The notes beneath the pieces were generated by a model that worked only from the letters and a program-made list of their open reading frames with translations, was not told where the DNA came from and made no database searches. Source: Diplocarpon mali (Eukaryota; Ascomycota; Leotiomycetes; Helotiales; Drepanopezizaceae). From it: 22,010 bases of DNA. Position 1 is the first letter of the stretch. The number at the start of each line of letters is the position of its first letter. Positions 7,728-19,478 of this stretch are shown here, piece after piece. The position numbers and the translations under genes are program-made. Location: the NCBI GenBank assembly GCA_024741835.1, contig JAENRP010000139.1, positions 1-22,010 on the forward strand, read 5' to 3'.

Positions 7728-10722
7728 TCAGAAAGCCGTTCTAGAATTGTTGTTGAAGCGCGTGCCGAAAGAGTTTACAGGGCTGATGACCGAAGCCGGG
7801 GTCGCCGTTCCGTCATTCGAGCCGTACGTCGAGGTCATGGTACCTGTTCGTGATGAAGAGACTGAACTCGCGTTCATGGAAAGCAGGGCGTCCGCTCGCT
7901 CGAAGACGTTGCCACTAAACATGGCGTTGTAAGCAGTGCTTTGAGACGTAGATGGCACGGTTGCTTGGACTGCTATTCCAAGTGCAGCGGTCTGAGGAGT
8001 CAACGGGAGTTGTACTTGAGAAGCTGATGAGTGCGTAGTATAAGAGCCGTTAGACGCGCCATTCGTCTGTGGTGCCGCCAAGCAAGCCCACGGTGATGTT
8101 TGAATGAGCTGACTGGTTTCCTTGATCGCCTTCTGCAGTGGCCGAAGGAGGATGATGACATCGGTTGGAAATGAAGCTGAGATGCTCTTCGCTTCTTTAA
8201 CTTTCATGACGAGGTCGGTATAAGTCTAAGAAGTGTCAGGATTAGTAGAACTACCATGCATACAGCTGATCTCCTCACCATAATGAAAGCATTGCAATGC
8301 TCCCAGAACGCGCATTGAGACCTGATGCCGGGATCTTTGAGTCGGATGAGAGACAATCGGGTCCTAAGAGCTTCCGCTGTTTGCAACGCGGTGGAGGATC
8401 GATTTATTAGCGCCTGCCAGAACTGTTTTGGTTGGTCAGGCTTGCTTTGTTGACTTCCAGCCTCCATTGCAATATAGAAATGACCGTTAACGTGTGGTAA
8501 AGCCCTGATGGTCATCTCCGAAGAGTCTTGCAGCCGCAAGAATATCTTCTCGAATATTCTGTCCTCTTCGGTAAAGTCACCAGCACCCATTCTGCCACTG
8601 GATGTCGTCGAGGAAGCGAAAGACTCCCCGGATTGAGGTGTTGCGGCCATCATAGTAGCGAATCGTCCGTTGCCGTTCACGAAGGGGGGGGGAGGACCAC
8701 TAGTGGCCACACGCAGGTTCGAGTGCTGAACAACCGTTGCACTGCGGATTCTGGGATTTGTGCCAGGTCGTTGACGTGTTGGGGTGACAGAATTGTCTCT
8801 TTGTTTGAAACTCGTTGCGTCCAACTCCTCATCTGCTTCGGCGACTTGCGGAAGTTGACGTTTTCTCTTCGTAAACTCAGCTCCAGCATTTCTAATCTCT
8901 GCAGTGCTACCGTAGACAAGTAAGAGAAGTGTACGGATATATCGAGGGTCGCCGTTCTCGAGCAATGTTTCTACATTTCTTTGAAGAAGACTACAAACGT
9001 GCATGTAGGCACTGACACAAGTGACACATGCCCGTTGTACGTTATCGTTTGAGTGCGGAGACGCTTCCTCCTCGGAATACGTCATGTAGTTCTGGATATG
9101 TCGGTCGAGCTCTTCCACGTGTGTTGTAGCATTGTAAAACACCCTTTCAAGACTTGTCCGCTTGTTCGTCCCGTCGCGGGTGACACCAAGAAGGCTCTGA
9201 ATAAGAGGATGAACCTGGAAAAGCGCATACAAAATACCCTTCGCGGCTTCGACAGTAGGGTCAGGTGAGAGCGACTCTCGCTTACGCTCCGGCAAACTCG
9301 AAAGGCGTCGTACGTATGTTGGCCTTTGGCCGGAAGAATCAGCAGGGCTTGCAGGGCTCCTAGTGTTGCCATTCCCGACTGTACCACTAGAGCCTTGCAT
9401 TGCAGATCCATGGCTGAGGCCTCTAAAATGGCTATAGCGGTTTATTTTCGTCTCGTCGACAGTATCCAGTTCGGCCAGTTTCTTAGACACTATTCCCATT
9501 CTCCTGGAGCGGTCTGTAGAGCGGTCTCTCGTGGCTTGGAGCAGGCTCTCACTGTTGCTGCGAAGTCGTTCATTGGTATTACCGATTGTCAAGGGCATCA
9601 CGCCTGGCCGCCTCAGAGCCGCGTTTTGTTGTGATAAGCCTCTGTAGTGTGACCGGGACGGAATCGGAGGCGGCCGCGGTAGAGCTGGTGATCTTATATC
9701 CGGAACATCAGACCCATTGACCTTGATTGGAAACCTACCACTCATGACACGCTTCATAGGCCGAGGAGTCTCGGTTCCTTCGCTAGACTCTTCCCCGCCA
9801 GATTCTGTTTCCGAACGATCTGATAAGACTTTCTGCCTTAAAAATCTCTTGATTTGCAGTGTGACCACAAGGTCATCTGTTTCATTCTCTTGGAACATTC
9901 CATTTGGTGGCGTCGTGGCTTGTGGTTGGAGTATTTCTTTTGGGGGAAACCGTACAGGATTGCCATCAAGCTTCAGCACTTGTAGGGATACCATATCGGC
10001 CAAGCAGAAGGGTAGCACTTCGATCCTATTCTTCTGGACTGAGAGTACTTTCAGTGAAGTAAGTCTAGCTAAGTCGGGTGGAAGGATCTTCAGTTTGTTC
10101 CTGCCCAGATCCAGGATTTCGAGAGAAGTTAAGTGGCATATCTGCAGCCTAATTAGTACAAATCAGACTGGATGTGTTCCCTAAGCATACAGATTGAGGG
10201 AACTCTCTTATGACGTTGTTCCGAACGTTCAAGTATCGAAGAGAGGTACATTCAGAAAACCTCGAAGGGAACGTGGAGATCATATTGTGTGACAATGCGA
10301 GTCTAACCCTTGCGTCAGCTGGAGATCGTCGTGCAGGACAAAGATGGAAAGTACCTTTCGAGTTCATGTTTGATGATATCAACGACCTCCTCTGGAAACC
10401 TATGGATCTGCTTATGGCTCAAGTCTATCGTAACCCCTGGCTTCAATTCGTTGCTAACTCCGCTGGTCTCCGCAGCCTTTGTATGGTTCTCCTCAATGGC
10501 ATTTTTCATTGCCTCTTGTGCCAATGCCACGACCTGCCCTGCAGATATAGGAATCTGAGTCGAAAGAGGAGAATTTGAGGACGCATTTCGTACACTAGGT
10601 GGGTTCCTTCGAACGGTATTGCTCAATACCGCAGGGACAGCTGGCCAGGGTACTCCAGTGTCTACCATCAGTCTGCCAGTTGACTGCGTCGCTACCCCCA
10701 GCAGTCCAGATGGCCTGTCCAT
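7728..10722 (-). CDS. SOG2: SOG2, RAM-network leucine-rich-repeat protein, 948 aa
   Basis: Exons are 10722–10355, 10308–10191, 10141–8279 and 8225–7728. The three introns are 46, 49 and 53 nt; the last two carry TACTAAT branch sites. An in-frame TAA lies upstream of the ATG. Residues 97–230 form about five leucine-rich repeats; the third is completed only after intron 2 is removed (LTSLEILDLGRNKLKILPPD). A Ser-rich linker (about 250–455) holds two HxRGLS motifs, at 327–332 and 400–405. The fungal SOG2 domain follows from about residue 458 (ILYALFQVHPLIQSLLGVT) to beyond 800, and the tail is Ser/Thr-rich. In yeast, Sog2 binds the Ste20-like kinase Kic1 and helps activate the NDR kinase Cbk1 for polarised growth and cell separation. 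The same role is inferred here. Length and domain order fit the family. Confidence 0.94.
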
Positions 10723-11625
10723 CTTTATTCCCTTCAGTTAAGCCTAGATTCTTGCTGGTGCGTGTGTTTCTGAGTACTTCAATCCAGAAAGTATCGAATA
10801 TTTACTGCCGAAGATTTCCAGCAATGGTGATGAATAGGTGCTGTCTCTGAATCAAAGGGGTGGAGTGTGAAGTTGAAAGATGAGCGGCTGTCGGCTGTCG
10901 GCTGTCAGCAGTCGTCGATGGCATTGCTAGTTATCACTTGCAGCACCAAACCAGGTGCTCCTCCATCTGTGGGAGCTGAAAAGGTGGTGTGAAGAAGAGT
11001 GAATTGATGGTTGTCTGGTCGCGACGCTTTGGCATCCCTGTGCTGCTGTCACAGGATTGCCGGCTAGTCTCCACAATATGCAGGTACGCCTGCCAATCAT
11101 GGCAAGAACACCTTACCTCACCTCACCTCCAAGCTGTTAGGAACAAACAGGCTGTCTTGGACCCAGGGGCAATACTTACTCATGCATTATAGTATTGGGG
11201 CTACCTGTTGCGTTGCATTATCCATCAATCATGCTTGCAACAGTGGACAGGCAGCCTCTTTGCCACAGCTCTGTGATGGTCCAGCTGTTATTGACTCATG
11301 CTATTGTCTGGACGTTCCTACGTTGAAAGTAACTGACACGCTCCAGGTGTGGTGGAGATCCACGTGCAAAGATATGGAGTTGCTGATGTTTTTATACCAC
11401 ACAGCCAGCTAGATCCTTTTCTTTGTGCTGATAAAGTAAAGCAGATATACGGCACAGACATAACCTATCCACTAAAGATGAGCTCTGCGGATTGTATGAA
11501 TCAACATCTGGAGGCTCAAATCGCACTGCCATGTCAACACTATATGGCCTCTAGCGATTCTCCAGACTGCCGTGACAGATAGTACTCTCGATATATACAA
11601 TCCGAATATCCAGCAGCATGCTCTC
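10723..11625. other. SOG2 upstream region and ACH1 3' flank
   Basis: About 900 bp between the SOG2 start and the ACH1 stop (both minus strand). It should contain the SOG2 promoter on the left and the ACH1 3' UTR on the right. Short open frames in it have no recognisable content. A CGGCTGT heptamer is repeated at 10885–10905, and ACCTC units occur near 11115–11129. No TATA box can be assigned with confidence. Confidence 0.5.
10885..10905. repeat. CGGCTGT heptamer array (3 copies)
   Basis: Three perfect tandem copies lie 163–183 bp upstream of the SOG2 start codon, within its likely promoter or leader. Confidence 0.85.
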
Positions 11626-13569
11626 TCAGCCCCAGGTCTTAATCTTCTTCATGCTTCCTTCTTGGTCAAAGGCCTTGTGCATATCAAAACTGTTCCACAG
11701 TAAATGTGGCTCGTGTCCCCATCCTCTGCGCATACATTCGAACTCTGCCTTCTTGAAATAATCTTCCAGGATAGGTTTATAGTCGGGATGCGCGCACTTC
11801 TCGATGATGACCTTCGCCCTCTCCTTGGGACTCAGCCCACGAACATCCGCCAATCCCTGCTCAGTAACAATCACATCCAAATCATGCTCCGTCTGATCGA
11901 CATGGGTGCACATTGGTACAATGCAGCTCACACCGTGGGGGTCGATCTTGGAAGGTCGAGTAGAGGGTGTGTGCATTATAGAATATTTAGCCGAACGGAG
12001 GAAATCCGCGGATCCACCAAGACCATTCAGCATGCGAGAGCCCATGACACATGTGCTGTTGGCATGAGCATAAATGTCGACTTCAACTGGGGTGTTCATG
12101 CCGATGACGCCTAGGCGTCGAATGATCTCAGGAGAGTTGGAGACTTGCTGAGAGCGCAAGAGGAGCTTATCGTAGTACAAGTCCCAGTTATCATAGAATC
12201 GCTTGAAGCCTTCAGGAGAGAAGCGGATAGATGTTGCCGTCGCAAAATCCAACTTGTTGGAATCGAAAAGATCCAGAAACGTGTCCTGCAAGACCTCTGT
12301 CCAGACTTTGAGGTGCTCAAACTTTGACTCAGCAAGTCCACCGATGACGGCGTTGGCAATGTTCCCGATGCCAGATTGAAGAGGAAGAAGATTTTTTGGT
12401 AGGCGCCCATGCGAGACTTCAAGTTCGAGGAATTCAATTAGATGCCTTGCGATAGCTGCAGAGCTGGCATCAGCTGGAGTGTTTGGCGCGGTCTGATCTT
12501 GGTAATCCGATTCGATGACTGCCACAACTTTCTCGGTATCGATCGGGATGGAAGTTGTCCCAATCCTATCCTCAGGTGCCATGATCAGGTAGGGCTTCCT
12601 GTGGGGAGGTAATTGAGTCATGGTAATGTCGTGAAGTCCTTCCATGGAAGGAATCGCTGTATTGACTTCGATGATAATCTTTTGAATTTGTAAGCTTCGC
12701 ATCTACGGAGAACCATGCTAAGTGGTCACTGACCTTGTCTGCCATTTGTATGAGTTCCGGCGAAGCTCCGACAGACGCGCCTGGTACAATCCCACCGTCT
12801 TCAAGTATTGCTGAGGCTTCAACCACTACTACGTCCAGCTTGTTGTTTGGCTTATGCTTTGTGTAAAAACCCTAATCAAGGCAGTCAGTGCATGGCCATT
12901 ACTTCTGTGACATCCAAAAATGTTGCTGTGAAGAGTTTTTCCACAAATGGAAAGCCGGGCAATCCTAAGCTACCCGTCAAGTCTATGTATCCTCCACCAA
13001 AAGGTCCCATTGTCAACGAGACAAGCCCTCGTTGTCAGCCGAAAAAAACTTGCATGGAGAAGCTATTGGCAACACTCACGTATACCAAGTCAACCGGAAA
13101 CATAGAAAGATGCTTGTCGAAGAACTTAATGTCCCCATGGTTAATCCCCTTAGCGATGGCCTTGCCGACCTGATGCGGCGCTCGTCTCTCGATCATATTC
13201 AGCCCAGCCCATCGATTCTCGGTTTCAGCTCCGGAGCTTGCACCCACGAAGAGGGAGTATTTAAGCTGGCCCTGCAGATTATTCTTTTCAACGTGGTCTG
13301 CGAGCATTGTTGGGATCTTCCTGCCATCATAGGATTAGCACCAGTAAGTGAAATGAATGGCCCTACGCCGTCGTCGGCAATTAAGGGAATCATAGCTTCA
13401 ACACGTACTTTGGGTACCCAACACCCGTAAAGCCAGACCATCCAATATAAGCACCATGGGGGAAATGCGAAATTAAATCCTCAGGATGGGCGATCTTGCT
13501 GAGCAGTGAAGGTCTCTTGACGCGAGACTTGAGTGCAGCTGAAGCTGTCAGAGCAGCAGAGGCGACCAT
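11626..13569 (-). CDS. ACH1: Acetyl-CoA hydrolase / succinyl-CoA:acetate CoA-transferase, 530 aa
   Basis: Exons are 13569–13409, 13320–13080, 12871–12734 and 12678–11626; introns are 88, 208 and 55 nt. The enzyme moves CoA between succinyl-CoA and acetate (with slow acetyl-CoA hydrolysis) and in fungi acts in mitochondria in acetate and propionate metabolism. Recognisable blocks are [14 protein letters not shown] at the N-terminus, [14 protein letters not shown] and [18 protein letters not shown] in exon 2, [20 protein letters not shown] in exon 3, and the glycine loop [10 protein letters not shown] (about 282–291) in exon 4. WTEVLQD (about 306–312) follows; its Glu is probably the catalytic one of this transferase class. 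[11 protein letters not shown] (about 451–461) is a C-terminal signature. Length matches the roughly 525-aa family. No strong presequence is obvious beyond the basic N-terminus (ALKSRVKR). Confidence 0.96.
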
Positions 13570-14652
13570 TTCGAAGAGACGAAACTGTCCAATTGAATAG
13601 TCAGGATGAAGGACAATAACTCAGAAGCTCTCCGGCCACCCCAGGGATCGTATGGTTTTGGAGCATAGCTTTAAATTATACCGTCAGCTGGAACAATCAG
13701 GATCTACCCCACGCGCCGAGACCCGATATCAAAGGGAGCTATCGCAGCTCTTCGGCTATCGTTTTGCTGGGTTTCACAATTTTCAGACAGAAACATGTCA
13801 AGGCCATAACCGCGGTAGAGGGAATAGTAGAAGCGAGATTCAGCCTACAAGTATCACTGTAGCCCCCAATTCCTTTACTGTGATGCAGGATATCTTTCGT
13901 CATTGCTTCTTGTTCAATTCATAGTGTTTTCGAAGAGTCGAAGCAGTACAGTACCAAGCTCGGATACAAAGCGAGGGTTCCCCGCGAGTTCGGTAAATTA
14001 TTTTGCACATAAGGTCACCAATACATGACAGTACAGTCCGTGCGTATAAGACCATGGGGACCGCGGAGCCAATTATCAAACAAGAACTAGGACAGTGACT
14101 AATAGCCTGGGCGGAATATCATCAAAGAGAGGATAGGTTCATGCCTGAACCTCAGGTCTTCCTACCGCCGGGATTAGTATGGTCTTTCATAGCTCAACGC
14201 AGCTACCGATATCTCCTCTTATTTCGACATTCCGGCTAAACGCAGTATTGCCGCCAAGAGAGTAAACATCTACTGATCTTGTTACTACCTTGGCCTCAAC
14301 ACACGAAAAAGTTATGAACCCTTGGCTTTTGGTGAAGTTGGCAGGCAACCGAGCTACACCATCCCTTTCGAGACTGGACGAAGGGAGAAGGAGAGTGACT
14401 GCACGATGAGACCCTGTCTGCGGATTACCTTTGAAGATCTGTCACTGGTAAAGTTGGTGAATTCCGAAGGCATCGAGATACAGTACAAGCATCCATCCAA
14501 GCCTGCGGACATCCTCCCATTATGCATTCCCTCCGCTACCACAGAATTTGAACAGATGGCGGGAGTGGATGTAGCATTGGTCAGCCATACTTGTTAAGAC
14601 GCAACGCCAAACTCCCAGAACGAGCACTGAACATCGAAGCTTCCCAAGTGCT
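13570..14652. other. ACH1 promoter and PEP12 3' flank
   Basis: About 1.1 kb between the ACH1 start and the PEP12 stop, both minus strand. The half nearest 13570 should hold the ACH1 promoter. Fungal acetate genes are often controlled by carbon catabolite repression, and sites fitting the CreA consensus SYGGRG occur near 13640 (CCCCAG, reverse) and 14060 (GCGGAG). Such short sites are common by chance. A 91-codon plus-strand frame at 14322–14597 has no recognisable domain and lies antisense to the PEP12 3' UTR. I see no other gene. Confidence 0.45.
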
Positions 14653-15521
14653 CTATCCTAATGTAGCTGCCAAAATGACCACCGTCAGAATGACTGCCAG
14701 AATCAACAACAGACAGCATGCTTTGGATCGAGCATTTCGTTGGTATCTTGCCGCGCTTCTCAGCTCCAGATCTGCTCCTCTCGTATCGGTTCTCGTATTC
14801 TCAACATTCTCATGGATATTGTCGAGAAGATCGCCCTGCTCACTAACGATATGTGCCACATCCCGGAACAGCTCGTTCAACTCAGTAACGCCCTGTTCGA
14901 TATTTCTTATCTCGGCCTCTCGTTCCACAATCAGGGAGTCCTGGAAGTCAACTTCATCCTGCGACGCTAACCTCAATACCTCTTGTGATTGCTGTTGTTG
15001 CCCAAACTGCTGGCCATCTTCAGCTCCCGATGGTTGTTGATCTTCCAAGGCACTTCGTGCAGCAGAAGCGGATGAGCGTTGCTTCTCAAGTGCTTGTCGT
15101 TGCACTGATTGGAACTCTTGGAGATTGTTTTGGAACTCCCGAGCGAGCTTATGCTGGGTATATTTTTGTGATGGCTTTCGTAGAGTTAGCTTAGTGTTGG
15201 CACGGGGTTCCGAGCCCAACATACGCTGACGTCCTCCCATGTCTGTATTGTCTTCACGCCATCGCCAACTTCCTTGAAAGTATTCTTGGACTCTTCCAAG
15301 AGATCATGCACTCTCTCCCGAACCCGCTCTGTATCTCTGCGCGTACCCAGCAGTGCCACTTCATTCGAAAGTCTTGATATGTTGCCAGTCAAGGTGAACA
15401 GTTTCGTCATGAGATCTTGCGACAATCGCTGGAACTCGGGGTCATCTGCATATTGCGGGTCATCTTGTCTCCGTGTCGTCGTCGGCTGTGACTCTAGAGA
15501 TGATAACTGGTCGAAGGACAT
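14653..15521 (-). CDS. PEP12: Pep12-type endosomal syntaxin (Qa-SNARE), 272 aa
   Basis: Exons 15521–15225 and 15174–14653 are joined in phase 0; the 50-nt intron has donor GTATGT, branch GCTAAC and acceptor GAAAG. Residues about 20–125 fit the N-terminal regulatory helices. The junction restores TWEDVS followed by PSQKYTQHKLAREFQ, a block typical of Pep12/syntaxin-7 proteins. A Gln-rich linker follows. The SNARE heptads span about 181–242, with the ionic zero-layer glutamine at about residue 212 in SEQGDLLD. A C-terminal tail anchor (about 252–271, LLLILAVILTVVILAA) is preceded by two cysteines at 252–253. The protein should mediate vesicle fusion at late endosomes and the prevacuolar compartment. 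Another endosomal syntaxin is possible, but the sequence favours Pep12. It is transcribed divergently from NDC1. Confidence 0.92.
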
Positions 15522-16066
15522 GGCAAAGGACGATGTGATATCGAGTCACTGAAGCGCTCTGGATCCGCAATGATCTGGTGCAAGTTCGCTGTCATGCTAG
15601 TAGGCTGGAGGTTGACGTATGGCGCTAGTGGCTGAACAAGGATCATGGTGCTTGATATTATCACAATCACAAATATGTAGAATGAAAGATTGTTTTTCAA
15701 AGAGACCAATGTGAAGTTCGAATTTTCATCCATCCAGTACCACGCTTTATCAATGACAACTGTTCTTCCTGCCAGCAAGGGCAGTAAGTGATAAGGAAGC
15801 TTCTCCTAATCATACCTGTACCTTACTCATGGCCGAAGGTTAGTCAGAGGCGTTGTGCATATTTAGCGGGAGTCAGCCGTGCCAATCGTCCCAGCCTTGG
15901 CGAAAATAAAACCCCGTCGCATTTACGCGGCCAACCGAATGTCAACAACCTCAAGCTTCTCTGCCATACCACAATGATTTGAAAGGCTCTATGTCATAAT
16001 ACGCACATACCTCGTATCACAAATTCCTCGTTTTTGCACCAGCAGACACTACATCGTACGCAGAAG
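15522..16066. promoter_or_regulatory. Divergent promoter between PEP12 and NDC1
   Basis: These 545 bp separate the two start codons and must drive both genes. A CCAAT element occurs near 15880 in plus orientation, and a TTTACGCGG element lies near 15922. No clear TATA box is assignable to either gene. A minus-strand frame at 15494–15778 and a plus-strand frame at 15788–15982 fall inside; neither looks like a real protein. Confidence 0.55.
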
Positions 16067-18079
16067 ATGCCGCCAGCACCTCGAATTCGTCCGTACAAGG
16101 ACTTCCTGACGCCAGCCTTGCACCGAAGATTTGCACTAGCCACAACGACATTGCTTGCCCTGTGCTATACCGAGGCCGTTCTTATCGGCGAGAAGAATTC
16201 CTGTGAGTTTTTGAATGCATGTACGGCCAGCACTGCCTCTCTAATTTCTTGCAGGGTTTTGGTCCTGGTTTCCTCTGGGAAGAGTTGGAATTCGAAGCGG
16301 TCTTCTGTTCATACCTGCCTTCATGATCTTCGTTCTGCGAGTCGGTCAACTCCATGTGGGTCTACGAACCTCATACTCAGGGTGGGACACTTTCATCAAG
16401 TACTCTTTCAAGGTCCAGGTGCTGCAGACCCTAGGATGGTACCTAGCGTCGGCATGGCTCTTTGGTGAGGTCTACATCTGGTCGGCATCAAAGGATCAGG
16501 ATCTGTCCAGGACCAAAATTATACCTAGAACCGATCGTACAACATTGAACGAGAAGCCTATTTACGTCACTTGTTTCCTATTTTTTCTCGCCGTGCTTCA
16601 GGCTGGCGTCCATATTTACTACGACTATGACCGAATCGATATGCCTCCTACGAAAACCAAAATCTTCAAAACAAGCGAAGAATCTGAAAGGGCAATAGCT
16701 CCAGTGGCCGTTCAACTGAGGGAAAAACTTCCTTCAATTGCTGCTAGCTCTGTGAAGCGTTCTTTTGCCATGGCACTACTTTCTCCTGTCATCTACTCCT
16801 TAGATCTATGGTTCCTCCCTTCCATTCGAAGAACAATGTGGAGTGCCACACGTTACTCTGCATGGCTATTCTATACCCTCCCAAAATCGAGCGCACTTCC
16901 AAGTACTAGACCTTTCCACATGGGTGTACTGAAGAACACATTCACTTCGGGGTTTTTTCTTATTATGCTCTGGGAAGTCGGTAATACTGCCTTCAATATT
17001 TATGTGGCACAAGAGCCTCTCAAGAACGATAGGCCTCTTACTTACGAGTCCCGGGATCCAAACGGCAGCTTGTTGACAGGCTTGAGAGGAAAAAAATTGC
17101 AGACAAGAGTAAGGCGCGTACTGCTTAACTTCTCAGACCATGGTTGACAAAATCACAGGCCTTTGCGTTCTGGGAGCTGGTATACATAGCAGAGCGTTTC
17201 GAGGGCCGCCGGAAAGCTATATTTGAAGATATCGATCGACAGGGCGGGTCTACTTGGTCGCAAATTCTTGATGTTTGCCTTGGAGTCATTAATGGCATTG
17301 AGACACGTATTGCTAACTTTGAAAGACCTCAGAGCAATGCCGATCAAGATCCTGCCAAGTTTCGCGAGTCTCCCGCTCCCGGTCTTCCCCGACTGTCACA
17401 ACGACCAAAGGATGGCCTGAAAGAACCAGGTGATCTCTTCACCAAACCGAAAAGATCAGCAGTGGGGGAGATTGGCGAGTATGCCAAGCTCCAGGGGCAA
17501 TCGCCACATGGTCCGTCGTCACCTACGGCAAAGAAGGCGATAAAAGCGTTGGAGGGAATCATGATACCACGAGAGCAAGCTGGTCCCGCAGCGGGGAGTG
17601 TTTGCGGATGGCTCAAAGATTTGGCCCTTCGGGTCTTGCAATCTGCAGTAGGCACGCCATTCCGGCAGGAGTATAGGCGAAAGATCTCGGCTATAGTACT
17701 CGGTCAACCTTTCGGTGATGTTGGCATCATTGTCGATGCTGTTGATGCCGTGACTAGGTTTTCGGTATGCAGTTTGAACGAGGACAAATTCGGTAATGTG
17801 CAGAGAGATGTGAACCTCATCATCAAGACACTCACCTCGACGATCACCAAATTGGAGGCATTCAAGGAGAAGTTAGGCTTTCACTGGACAGATGTTGAGA
17901 GGAAGAAGGAGAGTCCCGAGGTAGATATTGTGTTGGCTGCATTGAAGAGCGGGCTAAATGAGATGGTGACTGCTTTTGGGAATTACCGTGAGGGCTTGGG
18001 ATTGAGTGAGAGCGATGTGAGGATTGCCAGGCTGGCTGCGACGTCCATTCCGAATCCTGAGATGACGACGAGTACTTAG
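16067..18079 (+). CDS. NDC1: Nucleoporin Ndc1, transmembrane ring component, 636 aa
   Basis: Exons are 16067–16202, 16255–17108 and 17159–18079; introns are 52 and 50 nt. The first junction yields NSWFWSWFPLGRVGIRS and the second QTR followed by AFAFWELVYIAERFEGRR, both conserved blocks of fungal Ndc1. Six hydrophobic segments lie in the first 330 residues (for example TTLLALCYTEAVLIG, LLFIPAFMIFVLRVG, FLFFLAVLQAGVHIYY and SGFFLIMLWEVGNTAFNI), matching the family's six helices. The C-terminal half is soluble and helical with a Pro/Lys-rich linker. Ndc1 anchors the nuclear pore in the pore membrane and, in fungi, helps insert the spindle pole body. The length is close to yeast Ndc1 (655 aa). 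The C-terminal exon runs unbroken to TAG at 18077–18079. Confidence 0.93.
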
Positions 18080-18990
18080 ACATACTAGGATGAAAAAGGG
18101 CTTTGCATCTACTTGAGTGTATCACTTGATTGTGTTCGTTGAATCGTGATGGAACAGAGGCAGGATACTTGGCAAGCTGCAGCAGCCCTAGATGATGCTG
18201 TTCGATTGATGGGTGTATCCGTAATACAGTTTGCCGAAATATTCCACAATTATCAAGGCCGGCATCGTCAATCAACTGCCGTTAAAAGGGAGTTTCAGAG
18301 CTGCTACTGATCTGTTCCAGACCAAAACTGCCACCAATCGGCCACAGGATCAGCTCGGGGTTGTTCACAATGATAGGGGGTTTTGATATACCCACCTCCA
18401 TGGTGGGTAATATGCTTGAGACGCCGGATACTATATCAGTTTCATGCCTTTCATATCGCGATTGAATATTGACTTTCGTAAGATGACATCCTCTGAGTAG
18501 CTTCTTGCACTGGAGATATATGTATCGGGGAGAAATTATCTCGAGAAAGCTCTCTGAATTTAGCCTCAGAGTCCCTGTTATCTCCATATTCATATTCCCC
18601 TTACTGTCAAAGCCTCTAAATAATGATAAGCAACCACTCGAGTCTTGATGTGATGGGTGAGTCGAGCCCGTCCTTCCTCCTGTTTGGGTATTGGCCAATA
18701 TCACTATATTCAAATCATTTCACTCCATATGGTTTCGATGGATCTTTTGCTTGGTTTTGCACTCCCTGTAATCTTTTTGTGCAGGATTGTCGTAAGATCG
18801 ACTTCAAAGTTGGCTATGCCTACAACAATGATCACTGAGTTTAGTACACTGCAGAAGAGACGTACTTCTCTCCGTGATAGGAGACTCCTATCAAAACATT
18901 ACGCCACGCTCCATGTACAGCCGTAGGCCACGGAGCCTTGTTCTACTTGCATACGAGAGGACATGCAGAGAAGATATACGAAATCATCAA

Positions 18991-19131
18991 TCAGTTTAAC
19001 CTCGCTTGAACCTCATTAACCAAACGTGCAAGCTCACGCTCGGTAACGCCGATATAATATGCGTAGGTCAAGTTGAGAAGCGACGAGCGGAACGACCTGC
19101 GAGGTGTACGATTTGCACCTGAGATTGCTCC
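18991..19131 (-). other. Possible terminal exon of an unrecognised minus-strand gene
   Basis: Forty-six codons open from just after an in-frame TAA at 19134–19132 to a TGA at 18993–18991, with no ATG, so it could be coding only as a spliced last exon. Candidate acceptors are CTCAG ending at 19119 and CGCAG ending at 19097. The end reads as an amphipathic helix (GVTERELARLVNEVQARLN). I do not recognise it, and chance is a real alternative. Confidence 0.2.
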
Positions 19132-19478
19132 TTATGCAAAGTACTTGGTGCCCGCGCCTCGGTTTGTAGCAAGCTAGTTTTTGACCTCCTTAGATTGCCA
19201 GGGCTGAAGGAGACCGGTCCGATGGAAAGGATGTTCAGGTGGGATGTTGCAAAATACCAAATTGCTATACTATGATTTAGGAGCTACGGGGAAAAGCACA
19301 AGACATTCGTAATACTAAGGCTGGCCCTGCGAGCCCAATCGATACAGGAGTGTAAAAAAACCCCCAAGCTTTAGCAAACGAAAATGGCTAGTCAGTGAAT
19401 CGACGTCTGATTTATAGAGGATGGCGGTGTACTGAGAACCTACAGAAACAGGCAAATATACTAGAAGTTACGAGTGCA

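Noticed and set aside
9717..10184. 155-codon plus-strand frame antisense to SOG2
   Set aside because: It covers the leucine-rich repeats and linker of SOG2 in reverse; clearly a shadow of the conserved minus-strand gene.
12808..13173. 121-codon plus-strand frame antisense to ACH1
   Set aside because: It spans ACH1 exon 3, intron 2 and the end of exon 2 on the opposite strand; the ACH1 model accounts for the region.
14322..14597. 91-codon plus-strand frame between ACH1 and PEP12
   Set aside because: Reads fairly protein-like but matches no family I know, has no clear promoter, and lies antisense to the PEP12 3' UTR. Left out as a gene; expression data could change this.
15494..15778. 94-codon minus-strand frame with a hydrophobic stretch upstream of PEP12
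   Set aside because: It overlaps the PEP12 start in another frame and lies in the divergent promoter. Its hydrophobic segment is short and the rest has no recognisable features.
18282..18713. 143-codon minus-strand frame just past NDC1
   Set aside because: No recognisable domain, no upstream exons or promoter signals; a plus-strand frame overlaps its end. Kept only as part of the unexplained gap.
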